From Pandoraea sputorum (GTDB lineage Bacteria > Pseudomonadota > Gammaproteobacteria > Burkholderiales > Burkholderiaceae): a DNA stretch of 64,000 nucleotides. The stretch lies in NCBI RefSeq assembly GCF_000814845.2, contig NZ_CP010431.2:124001-188000 (forward strand), given 5' to 3'. The notes beneath the pieces were generated by a model, which saw only the letters and a program-made list of their open reading frames with translations, searched no databases and was not told the DNA's origin. The translations under genes were made by a program, and so were the position numbers. This document shows positions 44,483 to 52,914 of this stretch, piece by piece (positions within the stretch are counted from its first letter, which is position 1; every line of letters begins with the position of its first letter).

Positions 44483-45926
44483 AGTCGGATAAAGTCAGTC
44501 GGCTGAACCTGCCGCCCGGCAGACGGGCGACATGGCCGCCGAGTTCCAGTGCGCCCAGTTGCGCCAGCACGTCGGCAATACCGAGGCCGGTGCGCTCGCA
44601 GAGGGTGTCCGCGTTGACGGGATCATACCCCAGCGCCTTCAGAACCGCTGTCGTGCCCGCCGGGGCGTCTGTCGCTACGACCGTGTTTACGTCTGCCTTC
44701 GTCTGCTTCGGGCTGACATGAACATCCGGCACGGGGGGCGCGTGCCCGTCATTGCTGCCTTGAGCAATCCGTCTGCCGTGATCCGGCGTTGCGCCGTCCG
44801 CTCGGGAGGGTGAGGGACGGCGTTGACGCTTGCGGTCGCTGGGCACGACGCTTTCCGGGGAGGATGGCGTCAGGCCCAGCGCTTCCAGCACGTCGTCCGG
44901 CGAAGTGACGAGGGTGGCCCCGTCCCGAATGAGTACGTGGCACCCCTGACTGTGCGGCGAGTGGATCGAACCGGGCACGGCAAGGACGTCGCGTCCCAGT
45001 TCACCGGCAAGGCGCGCCGTAATGAGCGAGCCGGAGTGCGTGGTCGCCTCGATGACCACCGTACACCGGGCGAGTGCCGCGATCAGCCGGTTGCGACGGG
45101 GAAAGTGCTCTGGGCGGGGCGGTGTGCCGATCGGGAACGCCGACAGCATCAGGCCCCGTTCGGCGATCTGTTCGGCCAGTGCGCGATGGCGCGTCGGGTA
45201 GACGATGTCCGCGCCGGTGCCGATGACCGCGCACGTGCCCCCGAACGTCTCCAGCGCGCCCTCATGTGCGGCCGCGTCGATCCCGGCGGCGAGCCCCGAC
45301 ACGACGGCGACACCCGCGTCCCCCAGCCCCCGGGCGAAGTGCCGTGCGTTGTCGCATCCCTGAGGCGAGGCGCGACGACTACCGACAATGGCCACGGCCC
45401 GCTCGCCGTCGTCTCCCGACCGGTTGGCCAGGGTCCCGTCGCCCCGGTAATACAGGATCGGCGGTGGGTCGCCGAGCGTCAGCAACGCGCGGGGATAGGC
45501 GGTTTCGGACAAAGTAACGACGGCGCATCCCGGTCGGTCCGCCCATTCGAGCGTGACGGCGATTTGCGTCGACAATTCGGCAGACGTACGCGCCAGCAAC
45601 CGCCCGACGACGTCCACAGGCACCACGTCGGACAACGCGCCGCGCGATGCCCCGAAGATCGCGTCGGGGGGACCGAAGGCGGCCAGCAGACGGCGGACCG
45701 CCGCTGACGGCACACCCGGCGTGTGGCACAGGCGCAACCAGTCCTTGATTTCCTCCGGGCCCGCACCGATCTGTCCATTGGAGGGCGTGGCCCCGAACTG
45801 GGCGGGATTCTCGTTCCTCGACGTACAGGAATGGCGCGTGAGGCAGGCGGGACGGGCGTCGCGAGCGGCCGGGGGCGCGTCGGCCGCCAGCGTCGACGAT
45901 AGCGCTATGCTAAAATTTTTCATCAT
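44481..45926 (-). CDS. dprA: DNA-processing protein DprA
   Basis: A 481-residue protein that loads RecA on incoming single-stranded DNA during transformation. The Rossmann-like core is clear (AIVGSRRASPQG, VVSGLAAGIDAAAHEGAL, VIGTGADIVYPTRH, FPRRNRLIAALA, EATTHSGSLITARLA), followed by a polar, Pro/Ser/Arg-rich linker (about 355-415) and a C-terminal winged helix. About 65 N-terminal residues before EEIKDWLRL are not family-like, and no ribosome site precedes the ATG pair at 45926/45923; no later ATG or GTG gives a better start. It is divergent from def, the standard Burkholderiales layout. Confidence 0.9.
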   Translation of the reverse strand: MMKNFSIALSSTLAADAPPAARDARPACLTRHSCTSRNENPAQFGATPSNGQIGAGPEEIKDWLRLCHTPGVPSAAVRRLLAAFGPPDAIFGASRGALSDVVPVDVVGRLLARTSAELSTQIAVTLEWADRPGCAVVTLSETAYPRALLTLGDPPPILYYRGDGTLANRSGDDGERAVAIVGSRRASPQGCDNARHFARGLGDAGVAVVSGLAAGIDAAAHEGALETFGGTCAVIGTGADIVYPTRHRALAEQIAERGLMLSAFPIGTPPRPEHFPRRNRLIAALARCTVVIEATTHSGSLITARLAGELGRDVLAVPGSIHSPHSQGCHVLIRDGATLVTSPDDVLEALGLTPSSPESVVPSDRKRQRRPSPSRADGATPDHGRRIAQGSNDGHAPPVPDVHVSPKQTKADVNTVVATDAPAGTTAVLKALGYDPVNADTLCERTGLGIADVLAQLGALELGGHVARLPGGRFSRLTLSD

Positions 45927-46055
45927 CCGGTAAGCATTGACCGGGGGGCCAGAGCAAACGGGGCGCGCGACAGACATTGCCGTACGCCTGCGTGATCACA
46001 CGATTTTGCGCGTGCGGCCGCCCGCAGGGCAATGCGGCGAATTCCCGTTTTCATC

Positions 46056-46559
46056 ATGGCATTACTGACAATTCTTCAATATCCCGATCCGCGTCTGCAC
46101 AAGGTGGCCAAGCCGGTCACCGAGGTCGACGACCGGATCCGTCAACTCGTCAAGGACATGGCCGAGACCATGTACGACGCCCCCGGCATCGGCCTCGCGG
46201 CCACGCAGGTCGACGTGCACGAGCAAGTCATCGTGATGGACCTCTCGGAGACGCGCGACGAACTGCGCGTGTTCATCAATCCGAAGATCGTGTGGCGTAG
46301 CGACGAACAAAAGGTCTACGAAGAGGGTTGCCTCTCCGTGCCGGGCATTTACGACGAAGTCGAGCGCGCGGATCGTGTGCGCGTCGAAGCGCTTAACGAG
46401 AAGGGCGAGAAGTTCGTTATCGACGCGGACGATCTGCTCGCCGTGTGCATTCAGCACGAGATGGATCACCTCAAGGGGCGCGTGTTCGTCGAGTACCTCT
46501 CGCCGCTCAAGCGCAACCGCATCAAGGCGAAGATGAAGAAGCAGGCCGAACGCGCCTGA
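46056..46559 (+). CDS. def: Peptide deformylase
   Basis: A 167-residue deformylase removing the formyl group from nascent proteins. All three motifs are present: GIGLAATQ (44-51), EEGCLSVPG with metal-ligand Cys92, and HEMDH (134-138). ATG 46056 ([11 protein letters not shown]) is the canonical start. Normally fmt follows directly; here a glycosyltransferase gene is inserted between them. Confidence 0.96.
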   Translation: MALLTILQYPDPRLHKVAKPVTEVDDRIRQLVKDMAETMYDAPGIGLAATQVDVHEQVIVMDLSETRDELRVFINPKIVWRSDEQKVYEEGCLSVPGIYDEVERADRVRVEALNEKGEKFVIDADDLLAVCIQHEMDHLKGRVFVEYLSPLKRNRIKAKMKKQAERA

Positions 46560-46732
46560 TCGCGCCTGATCGCCACGGCGCACCTCATCGGCCGCGCGCC
46601 ATCAGGTTTGGGTGCGCCCGCTAAAGTCCTCTATACTTGCAGCGCTCGCGGGCCATGCGCCCGCCTTCCGCTGCTGCGACGGGGCGTCTCGAACGTCTGC
46701 CGTCGGGCCAATCACCCCGACTGTCTGACGAG

Positions 46733-48532
46733 ATGTCCATCGCCACGCCTACGCCGTCTTCCCGTACCCGTTTTGTTTTCTGGCTGAGCGCCGCACTGCT
46801 GTTCGCGTTCCTGCTCGCGGGCCTGTTCGACCGCGACCCCTGGAAAGCCGACGAACCGTATTCGGTCGGCATGGTGCTCAACTTCTTCCGAGGTCACGAC
46901 CTGATCGTGCCGCGCGTGGCCGCCGATCCATTCGTCGAGAAGCCGCCCGTCATGTACTGGACGGGGGCGATGTTCGCGCGTGTGACGTCCGCCGTACTGC
47001 CGGTGTTCCAGGGTGCGCAGTTCGCGGTGCTCGCGTGGCTCGTCATTGCGGTGATCTGCGTGGGACGTCTGGCGCAGCGCCTCTATGGTTCCGACACCTT
47101 CAACTGGCTCGCGCCGATGCTCATGGTCGGCAGCTTCGGGGCCATCGAAAACATTCACAAACTCACGGCCGACGTGCCGCAACTGGCCGGTGCCGCACTC
47201 GCGCTGGCGGCGCTCGCGCGTCTGGCGCGGGCCGAGAATTCCGCCCGTCTGTGGGGGCTGCTCTTCGGCACAGGCGCTGGCATCGCGTTCCTCAGCAAAG
47301 GCTTGCTCGTACCCGGTGTGCTGGGCCTCACGGCACTGGCCGTCTTCGTGTTGCCTGCGTATCGCACGCGCCGTTACGCGACGGCGCTCGGTTGGGCGGT
47401 GCTCGCCTCGCTGCCGTGGCTGATCGTCTGGCCGATGTTGTTCTGGCGCGCGTCCGAGCCGCTGTTCATCGAGTGGTTCTGGGATAACAACTTCGGCCGG
47501 TTCTTCGGCTTTGTGCATCTCGGGGGCGAACGCAAGTCGTACTGGAACGACGTGACCAGCTTGCTTGGGCTGACCTTTCCGGCGGGCTGGCTTGCCGTGG
47601 GCGCGCTGATTTCACAGCTGCGCCAAGGCACCGGCGAACGTCTGCGACGCTTCGTCGGCGAACGCCCGGAACTCGCCATGCTGTGGCTGTATGCCGTGCT
47701 GTTCGTGTTGACGCTGGTGGTGTCGTCGGCCATCCGCGACATCTATATGTTGTCGCTCTTCCCGGCTATCGCCGTGCTGGGCGCAGGCGTGCGCCTGCCG
47801 TCGTGGCTGGAGAAGACGTGGTCGGGCGTGGCGCTGGTGCTCATGAGTGTGCTGGGCGTCTTCCTCTGGGTGCGCTGGGGGCTGCAACTGACCGGAAACG
47901 GGCACGTCGCCGCGGGTCCGATCGGCAAATGGTTGCCACTCGATTACGTGCTGCCGTTCTCGCCGGGGTTGTTCCTCGCAGGTCTCGTGATCGCGGCATT
48001 GTGGGTGACGGCCATCGTGCATCGTCGTGCGCTCGGTGCACTCGTGTTCGGTTTCGCTGGGCTGATGTTTGTCTGGGGAACGCTTTCGACGCTGCTGCTG
48101 CCGTGGGTCAACGAAGCACGCAGCTATCGCACGCCGTTCGCCGCGTTGCATGAGGCGCTGGCGCAAGTGCCGCGGGCAACGAAAGCCATGAAGACGACGG
48201 AGGCGAGAGAGGCGAGAGAGGCGACTGAGGCAGGAAAATCCGGAGCGAGCGCTTGCATCGGATCGTTCAACGTGGGCGAATCCGAGCGGGCTATGCTCGA
48301 CTATTTCATCGACGTGCGTCCGGTGCAGCTTTCGAGCCTCGACGACGCTTCACGCTGCGACACGCTGCTGGTGCTCGATAAGGCAGCGGCGCGCATCGCG
48401 GTGCCGGACGCCTGGCGCGAGATCTGGCAGGGCGGCCGCGCCGGCGACACGAACGAGCGTTTCCGCGCATTCGTGCCCGCGGCACCCGCCACGGCTTCCG
48501 CCGCTTTGGCTGCGCCCGCCGCCGTACAGTAA
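46733..48532 (+). CDS. ArnT/PMT-type membrane glycosyltransferase
   Basis: A 599-residue protein with about a dozen membrane helices, of the GT39/GT83 (ArnT, protein mannosyltransferase-like) type. After the first helix, RDPWKADEPYSVGM carries the acidic catalytic motif in the first periplasmic loop, followed by EKPPVMYWTGAMFAR. It should transfer a sugar from a polyprenyl-phosphate donor to lipid A or another envelope acceptor. The C-terminal soluble part holds a short 9-base tandem repeat (EAREAREATEAGK). ATG 46733 (MSIATPTPS) is chosen; the frame is open 32 codons further. It sits between def and fmt. Confidence 0.85.
   Translation: MSIATPTPSSRTRFVFWLSAALLFAFLLAGLFDRDPWKADEPYSVGMVLNFFRGHDLIVPRVAADPFVEKPPVMYWTGAMFARVTSAVLPVFQGAQFAVLAWLVIAVICVGRLAQRLYGSDTFNWLAPMLMVGSFGAIENIHKLTADVPQLAGAALALAALARLARAENSARLWGLLFGTGAGIAFLSKGLLVPGVLGLTALAVFVLPAYRTRRYATALGWAVLASLPWLIVWPMLFWRASEPLFIEWFWDNNFGRFFGFVHLGGERKSYWNDVTSLLGLTFPAGWLAVGALISQLRQGTGERLRRFVGERPELAMLWLYAVLFVLTLVVSSAIRDIYMLSLFPAIAVLGAGVRLPSWLEKTWSGVALVLMSVLGVFLWVRWGLQLTGNGHVAAGPIGKWLPLDYVLPFSPGLFLAGLVIAALWVTAIVHRRALGALVFGFAGLMFVWGTLSTLLLPWVNEARSYRTPFAALHEALAQVPRATKAMKTTEAREAREATEAGKSGASACIGSFNVGESERAMLDYFIDVRPVQLSSLDDASRCDTLLVLDKAAARIAVPDAWREIWQGGRAGDTNERFRAFVPAAPATASAALAAPAAVQ
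48200..48235 (+). repeat. Four 9-base tandem repeats inside the glycosyltransferase gene
   Basis: Units GAGGCGAGA, GAGGCGAGA, GAGGCGACT and GAGGCAGGA, in frame, encoding a Glu-Ala-Arg/Thr repeat. Copy-number change would not shift the frame. Confidence 0.7.
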
Positions 48533-48595
48533 GTCGTCGCATTCGCCGGGGCCACCGGCAGCACCAGGTTTGCACCCCGCAGGAGGAAGTCCATC

Positions 48596-49573
48596 ATGAC
48601 GCTTCGCATCGTTTTCGCCGGTACACCGGAATTCGCACAAACCGCGCTCGCCGCCATCGATGTCGCTGGCTTCTCCGTGGAGTTGGTGCTTACTCAGCCT
48701 GATCGTCCTGCTGGACGTGGCATGAAGCTTCAGGCCAGCCCCGTCAAACGCTATGCGCTGGAACACGGCATGCCGGTGGCGCAGCCGCCGTCGTTGCGCC
48801 GTAACGGCAAGTACCCGGAAGAAGCGACAGCGGCCATCGAGCAATTGCGCGCACTCGCGCCCGACGTCATGGTGGTGGCCGCCTACGGCCTGATCCTCCC
48901 GCAGGAAGTACTCGATCTGCCGCGCCACGGCTGTCTGAACATTCACGGCTCGCTGCTGCCCCGCTGGCGCGGCGCTGCGCCAATTCACCGTGCCATCGAA
49001 TCGGGCGACGCCGAGACCGGCATCACCATCATGCAGATGGACGCCGGACTCGACACCGGTGCGATGATTTCGCGCGAAGCCGAACCCATCGGTCCCGAAG
49101 ATACGACGGCGACGCTGCACGACCGTATGGCGGCGCTGGGCGGAAAGATGATCGTTGAAGCGTTGCAGCGGCTCGCACGCGACGGCCATCTGCCGTCCGA
49201 ACCGCAGCCCGAGTCGGGGGTCACGTATGCCGAGAAGATCGCCAAGCAGGAAGCGGTGCTCGACTGGAACAAGCCCGCCGAGACGCTGGCACGGCAGGTG
49301 CGGGCGTTCGATCCGTTCCCCGGTGCGCTGGGTACCGTGCACGACACGCCCGTGAAGCTCTGGCGCGCGAGCGCCGTGGCGGGCAAGCCGGGCACTCCCC
49401 CCGGTGCGGTGCTCGAAGTGAGTGCTGACGCCATCGTCATCGCCTGCGGCGAAGGCGCGCTGCGCGTGACCGAGTGCCAGAAGCCTGGCGGAAAGCGCCT
49501 GCCGGTGCGCGAGTTCCTGGCGGGCTTCGCACTGGCGACGGGCGACCTGTTTGCGGCTGGCGCGGCAGGCTGA
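48596..49573 (+). CDS. fmt: Methionyl-tRNA formyltransferase
   Basis: A 325-residue enzyme formylating initiator Met-tRNA with 10-formyl-THF. Catalytic residues Asn115, His117 ([13 protein letters not shown]) and Asp153 (GLDTG) are in place with the same spacing as in E. coli. The C-terminal OB-like domain is complete. GGAGGA lies ahead of the start. Functionally paired with def; the intervening gene is the odd member. Confidence 0.96.
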   Translation: MTLRIVFAGTPEFAQTALAAIDVAGFSVELVLTQPDRPAGRGMKLQASPVKRYALEHGMPVAQPPSLRRNGKYPEEATAAIEQLRALAPDVMVVAAYGLILPQEVLDLPRHGCLNIHGSLLPRWRGAAPIHRAIESGDAETGITIMQMDAGLDTGAMISREAEPIGPEDTTATLHDRMAALGGKMIVEALQRLARDGHLPSEPQPESGVTYAEKIAKQEAVLDWNKPAETLARQVRAFDPFPGALGTVHDTPVKLWRASAVAGKPGTPPGAVLEVSADAIVIACGEGALRVTECQKPGGKRLPVREFLAGFALATGDLFAAGAAG

Positions 49574-49805
49574 GCGTTTCGAACGTGACGCGTGAGTCTG
49601 GGATTCTACGTTCCGGACATCAAAACAGCGCGAAAATGGCGTAAAACGTCTTCGAAGTCGTATGCAAACCCGGTGAACGTCTGAAAAATTAGTCGACACC
49701 GGTGCCGGGGACGTTGAATTTTCGGTAAGCGACGCCATCTAACGCCCGAGGACACGCAAAGTGCGTGATCCGTGAGGTCATCAAGGATTTGCAGAGGAGA
49801 ACACT

Positions 49806-50666
49806 ATGTTCAATTGGATGAAGACCACCCTGCTGATGGCGGCCATCACCGCGTTGTTCATGGTGGTGGGCGGCATGATCGGCGGCAAGCAGGGCATGAT
49901 GCTCGCGCTGGCGTTCGCGCTCGCGATGAATTTCTTTTCGTACTGGTTTTCGGACAAGATGGTGCTGCGCATGTACAACGCGCAGCAAGTCGACGAGACC
50001 AGCGCGCCGCAGTTCTACAACATGGTGCGGGAGTTGTCGCAACGTGCTGGCCTGCCGATGCCGAAGGTCTATCTGATCAACGAAGACGCGCCGAACGCGT
50101 TCGCGACCGGCCGCAATCCGGAGAACGCTGCGGTGGCCGCGACGACCGGCATCCTGCGCGTGCTCTCCGACCGTGAGCTGCGTGGGGTGATGGCGCACGA
50201 GCTGGCCCACGTGAAGCATCGCGACATTCTCATCTCGACGATTTCCGCCACGATGGCCGGTGCGATTTCCGCGCTCGCCAACTTCGCGATGTTCTTCGGC
50301 GGACGCGACGAGAACGGCCGTCCGGCCAATCCGATCGCCAGCATTGCCGTGGCGATTCTCGCGCCGCTGGCCGCCTCTCTGATTCAGATGGCAATCTCGC
50401 GCGCCCGTGAATTCGAAGCCGACCGGGGCGGTGCCGAGATCTCCGGCGACCCGCAGTCGCTCGCGATGGCACTCGACAAGATTCATCGTTACGCGCAAGG
50501 GATTCCGTTCGACACGGCCGAGCAGCACCCGGCCACGGCGCAGATGATGATCATGAATCCGCTGTCCGGCGGGCGTCTTGCGAACCTGTTCTCGACCCAC
50601 CCGGCAACCGAAGAGCGCGTGGCGCGTCTGATGGAGATGGCTCGCACCGGCCAATACCCCGTCTGA
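49806..50666 (+). CDS. htpX: Protease HtpX
   Basis: A 286-residue membrane zinc protease (M48) of membrane-protein quality control. Two N-terminal helices (about 8-25 and 30-48), the metal motif HELAH (131-135) and the third ligand in REFEADRGG are visible, with two more hydrophobic segments after the HExxH. AGAGGAG lies before the ATG. It is separated from fmt by 232 bases, which show no other gene. Confidence 0.95.
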   Translation: MFNWMKTTLLMAAITALFMVVGGMIGGKQGMMLALAFALAMNFFSYWFSDKMVLRMYNAQQVDETSAPQFYNMVRELSQRAGLPMPKVYLINEDAPNAFATGRNPENAAVAATTGILRVLSDRELRGVMAHELAHVKHRDILISTISATMAGAISALANFAMFFGGRDENGRPANPIASIAVAILAPLAASLIQMAISRAREFEADRGGAEISGDPQSLAMALDKIHRYAQGIPFDTAEQHPATAQMMIMNPLSGGRLANLFSTHPATEERVARLMEMARTGQYPV

Positions 50667-50701
50667 TATCCTGTCGGCCGACAGCCGTCCAGTTACCCTC
50701 C

Positions 50702-50725
50702 CATGCCCGCCGTCGTGCGGGCATG
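50702..50725 (+). terminator. Hairpin between htpX and rsmB
   Basis: CATGCCCGC / GCGGGCATG stem followed by TTTGTTTG. It is a weak terminator or attenuator 19 bases before the rsmB start. Confidence 0.55.
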
Positions 50726-50743
50726 TTTGTTTGTAGAGTGCCC

Positions 50744-52057
50744 ATGCCGCAACCGAGTCTGCCCACCGAATCCCTGGCCTATGTGCTGCAACGCGCTGCA
50801 CAGGCCGTCGAATCTGTCCAGAAGGGCACCGCATTGCCGCAGGCGCTGACGCAAGCCACCGCCCAGTGCGCACCGACCGTGCGTGCTGCTACGCAGGATC
50901 TCGCTTACCGCGCCGTGCGACGTCTGGGCAGCAGCCGCGCGCTGCTCGCCGTGCTGGTCAAGCCGGCCTTGCAGGCACGCGTGCGCGACATCCTTCTATG
51001 CGCGCTCGCGTTGCTGCAAGACGATGCCGAAGGTGCTGCGTACACCGAATTTACGGTCGTCGATCAGGCGGTCGAAGCCATTGCCGCGCAGCGTCGCACG
51101 GCGGCGGCGAAAGGGCTCGCCAACGCAGTGCTGCGGCGCTTCCTGCGTGAGCGCAGCGCGTTGATGGCACAGATCGAGACGCAACCCGAAGCGCGCTGGA
51201 ATTACCCGGCATGGTGGATCGACACCGTGCGCCGTGCCTATCCCGACCAATGGGAGACGCTGCTGGCCGCTGGCAATGGCCGCGGACCGATGACGCTGCG
51301 CGTGAACACGCGTCGTGTCAGCGTGGACGCCATGCAGGCGGCGCTGGCGCAGGCTGGCATGGAGGCCGAGATCATTGGCCCGGTGGCGCTGCGTCTGGCG
51401 CAGGCGGTGCCGGTCGATCGTCTGCCCGGTTTCGCCGACGGATGGGTCTCGGTGCAGGATGCCGGCGCGCAACGGGCTGCGCCGCTGGTGCTCGGCGAGC
51501 ATCCGACGCCCGGCATGCGCGTGCTGGACGCCTGCGCAGCCCCTGGCGGCAAGACCGGCCATCTGCTGGAAATGGCGGACGTGCAGGTGACGGCGCTCGA
51601 ATCGGACCGCACGCGCGTGCCGCGCATCTACGAGAATCTCGAACGTCTCGGGCTGGAAGCGGATGTGCGCATCGGCGACGCGGGCAATCCGTCGAAATGG
51701 TCCGGAGGGGGATGGGACGGCGTGCCGTTCGACCGTATTCTGGCCGACGTGCCGTGTTCGGCGGCGGGCATCGTGCGCCGTCATCCGGACATTCGCTGGT
51801 TGCGTCGCGAGGCCGACATTGACGCGCTGGTCGAGGAGCAGCGCCGGATTCTGCTCGCGCTGTGGGAGACGCTGGCCGTGGGTGGCGAACTGATCTACGC
51901 GACGTGCTCCGTCTTCCCGGCGGAAAACGAGCAGCAAGCGCAATGGTTTGAACGTGTACGCACAGATGCGGTACGATTGGACGCTCCCGGGCAATTGCTG
52001 ATGACCCCTGGCGGCGCCCACGACGGTTTCTACTACGCTCGCTTCCAGAAACGGTGA
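50744..52057 (+). CDS. rsmB: 16S rRNA (cytosine-967 C5) methyltransferase RsmB
   Basis: A 437-residue enzyme. An N-terminal NusB-like domain (about 5-140) is followed by a Rossmann methyltransferase domain with LDACAAPGGKTGHLLE (SAM binding). The two cysteines of the Nol1/Nop2/Sun mechanism are Cys338 (DVPCSAAG) and Cys388 (YATCSVFP). ATG 50744 (MPQPSLPTE) is chosen, as the frame upstream runs through the hairpin. Its stop overlaps the GTG of the next gene. Confidence 0.95.
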   Translation: MPQPSLPTESLAYVLQRAAQAVESVQKGTALPQALTQATAQCAPTVRAATQDLAYRAVRRLGSSRALLAVLVKPALQARVRDILLCALALLQDDAEGAAYTEFTVVDQAVEAIAAQRRTAAAKGLANAVLRRFLRERSALMAQIETQPEARWNYPAWWIDTVRRAYPDQWETLLAAGNGRGPMTLRVNTRRVSVDAMQAALAQAGMEAEIIGPVALRLAQAVPVDRLPGFADGWVSVQDAGAQRAAPLVLGEHPTPGMRVLDACAAPGGKTGHLLEMADVQVTALESDRTRVPRIYENLERLGLEADVRIGDAGNPSKWSGGGWDGVPFDRILADVPCSAAGIVRRHPDIRWLRREADIDALVEEQRRILLALWETLAVGGELIYATCSVFPAENEQQAQWFERVRTDAVRLDAPGQLLMTPGGAHDGFYYARFQKR

Positions 52058-52914
52058 CTTTCTCCCAACGGCTACTGGCCTGCCTGCTGCCACTGCTGCT
52101 GTGCGTTTTTGCGCTCGGCTACACGGCACCCGCGCGCGCCGAAAATGAAATTCAGGTGCGCGAGGCCCGGCTCGAACCGTCGGACGGCGGCTGGTCGCTC
52201 GACGCACGCTTCGCCTTCGAGCTAAATAGCAGTCTCGAAGATGCCGTCAATCGCGGCATCTCCCTCTATTTCACGACGGACTTCGAACTGACCCGCTCGC
52301 GCTGGTACTGGTTCGACGAGAAGGTCGTGAATACGTCGCAGAGCGTGCGGTTGTGGTTCCAACCGCTCACGCGTCAATATCGTGTCTCCAGCAATAACGG
52401 CAACAGCAACAGCGGCGGCCTGCAACTCGGTTTTGGTTCGCTGCGCGAAGCGCTCGCGCTCGTGCGCAATGTCAGCGGCTGGCGCGTGATCGAGAAGGGC
52501 GTGGCCAAGCCGGGCACGCAGTATCAGGTGTCGGTGCGCATGCGGCTCGACAACGCGCTCATGCCCAAGCCGTTCCAGATCGACGCAGTGAACAACCGCG
52601 ACTGGAACCTCAGTTCGGACTGGACGCGTTTCCTGTTCACGCCCGCGCAACCGTCGGCCTCGGCGAGCTTGTCGGTACCGACCGTGGCGGCACTGCCCGT
52701 CACAGCGTCTGCATCGACATCTGCGTCCGGCGCAGCCGTGCCGATCACGCTGGCACCGTCCGCCGAGCCTGCGAGCTTCGGCCTGACGGGAATGACGGCA
52801 TCGCCCGATGCGACGAGTCCTGCGAACGCCGCGAATGCTGCCTCGCGCTCGACAGGCAAATTGCCACTGGCCTTCAATGCGGCCCTTCCGCCCGGAGCTG
52901 CCCGTGTCAAATAA
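52054..52914 (+). CDS. DUF4390 domain-containing protein
   Basis: A 286-residue exported protein. A signal peptide (1-29, ending near APARAE) precedes a DUF4390 domain (about 32-195, with RFAFELNSSLEDAVNRGISL and YWFDEKV). An Ala/Ser/Pro-rich tail runs from 195 to the end. It starts with GTG overlapping the rsmB stop and ends over the start of the ntrY-like gene, so rsmB, this gene and ntrY/ntrX are translationally coupled. The family is conserved at this place in Burkholderiales; its function is unknown. Confidence 0.85.
   Translation: MTFSQRLLACLLPLLLCVFALGYTAPARAENEIQVREARLEPSDGGWSLDARFAFELNSSLEDAVNRGISLYFTTDFELTRSRWYWFDEKVVNTSQSVRLWFQPLTRQYRVSSNNGNSNSGGLQLGFGSLREALALVRNVSGWRVIEKGVAKPGTQYQVSVRMRLDNALMPKPFQIDAVNNRDWNLSSDWTRFLFTPAQPSASASLSVPTVAALPVTASASTSASGAAVPITLAPSAEPASFGLTGMTASPDATSPANAANAASRSTGKLPLAFNAALPPGAARVK

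Noticed and set aside
46551..46570. Tandem CGCGCCTGAT at the def stop codon
   Set aside because: Only two 10-base copies; likely a chance or trivial duplication.
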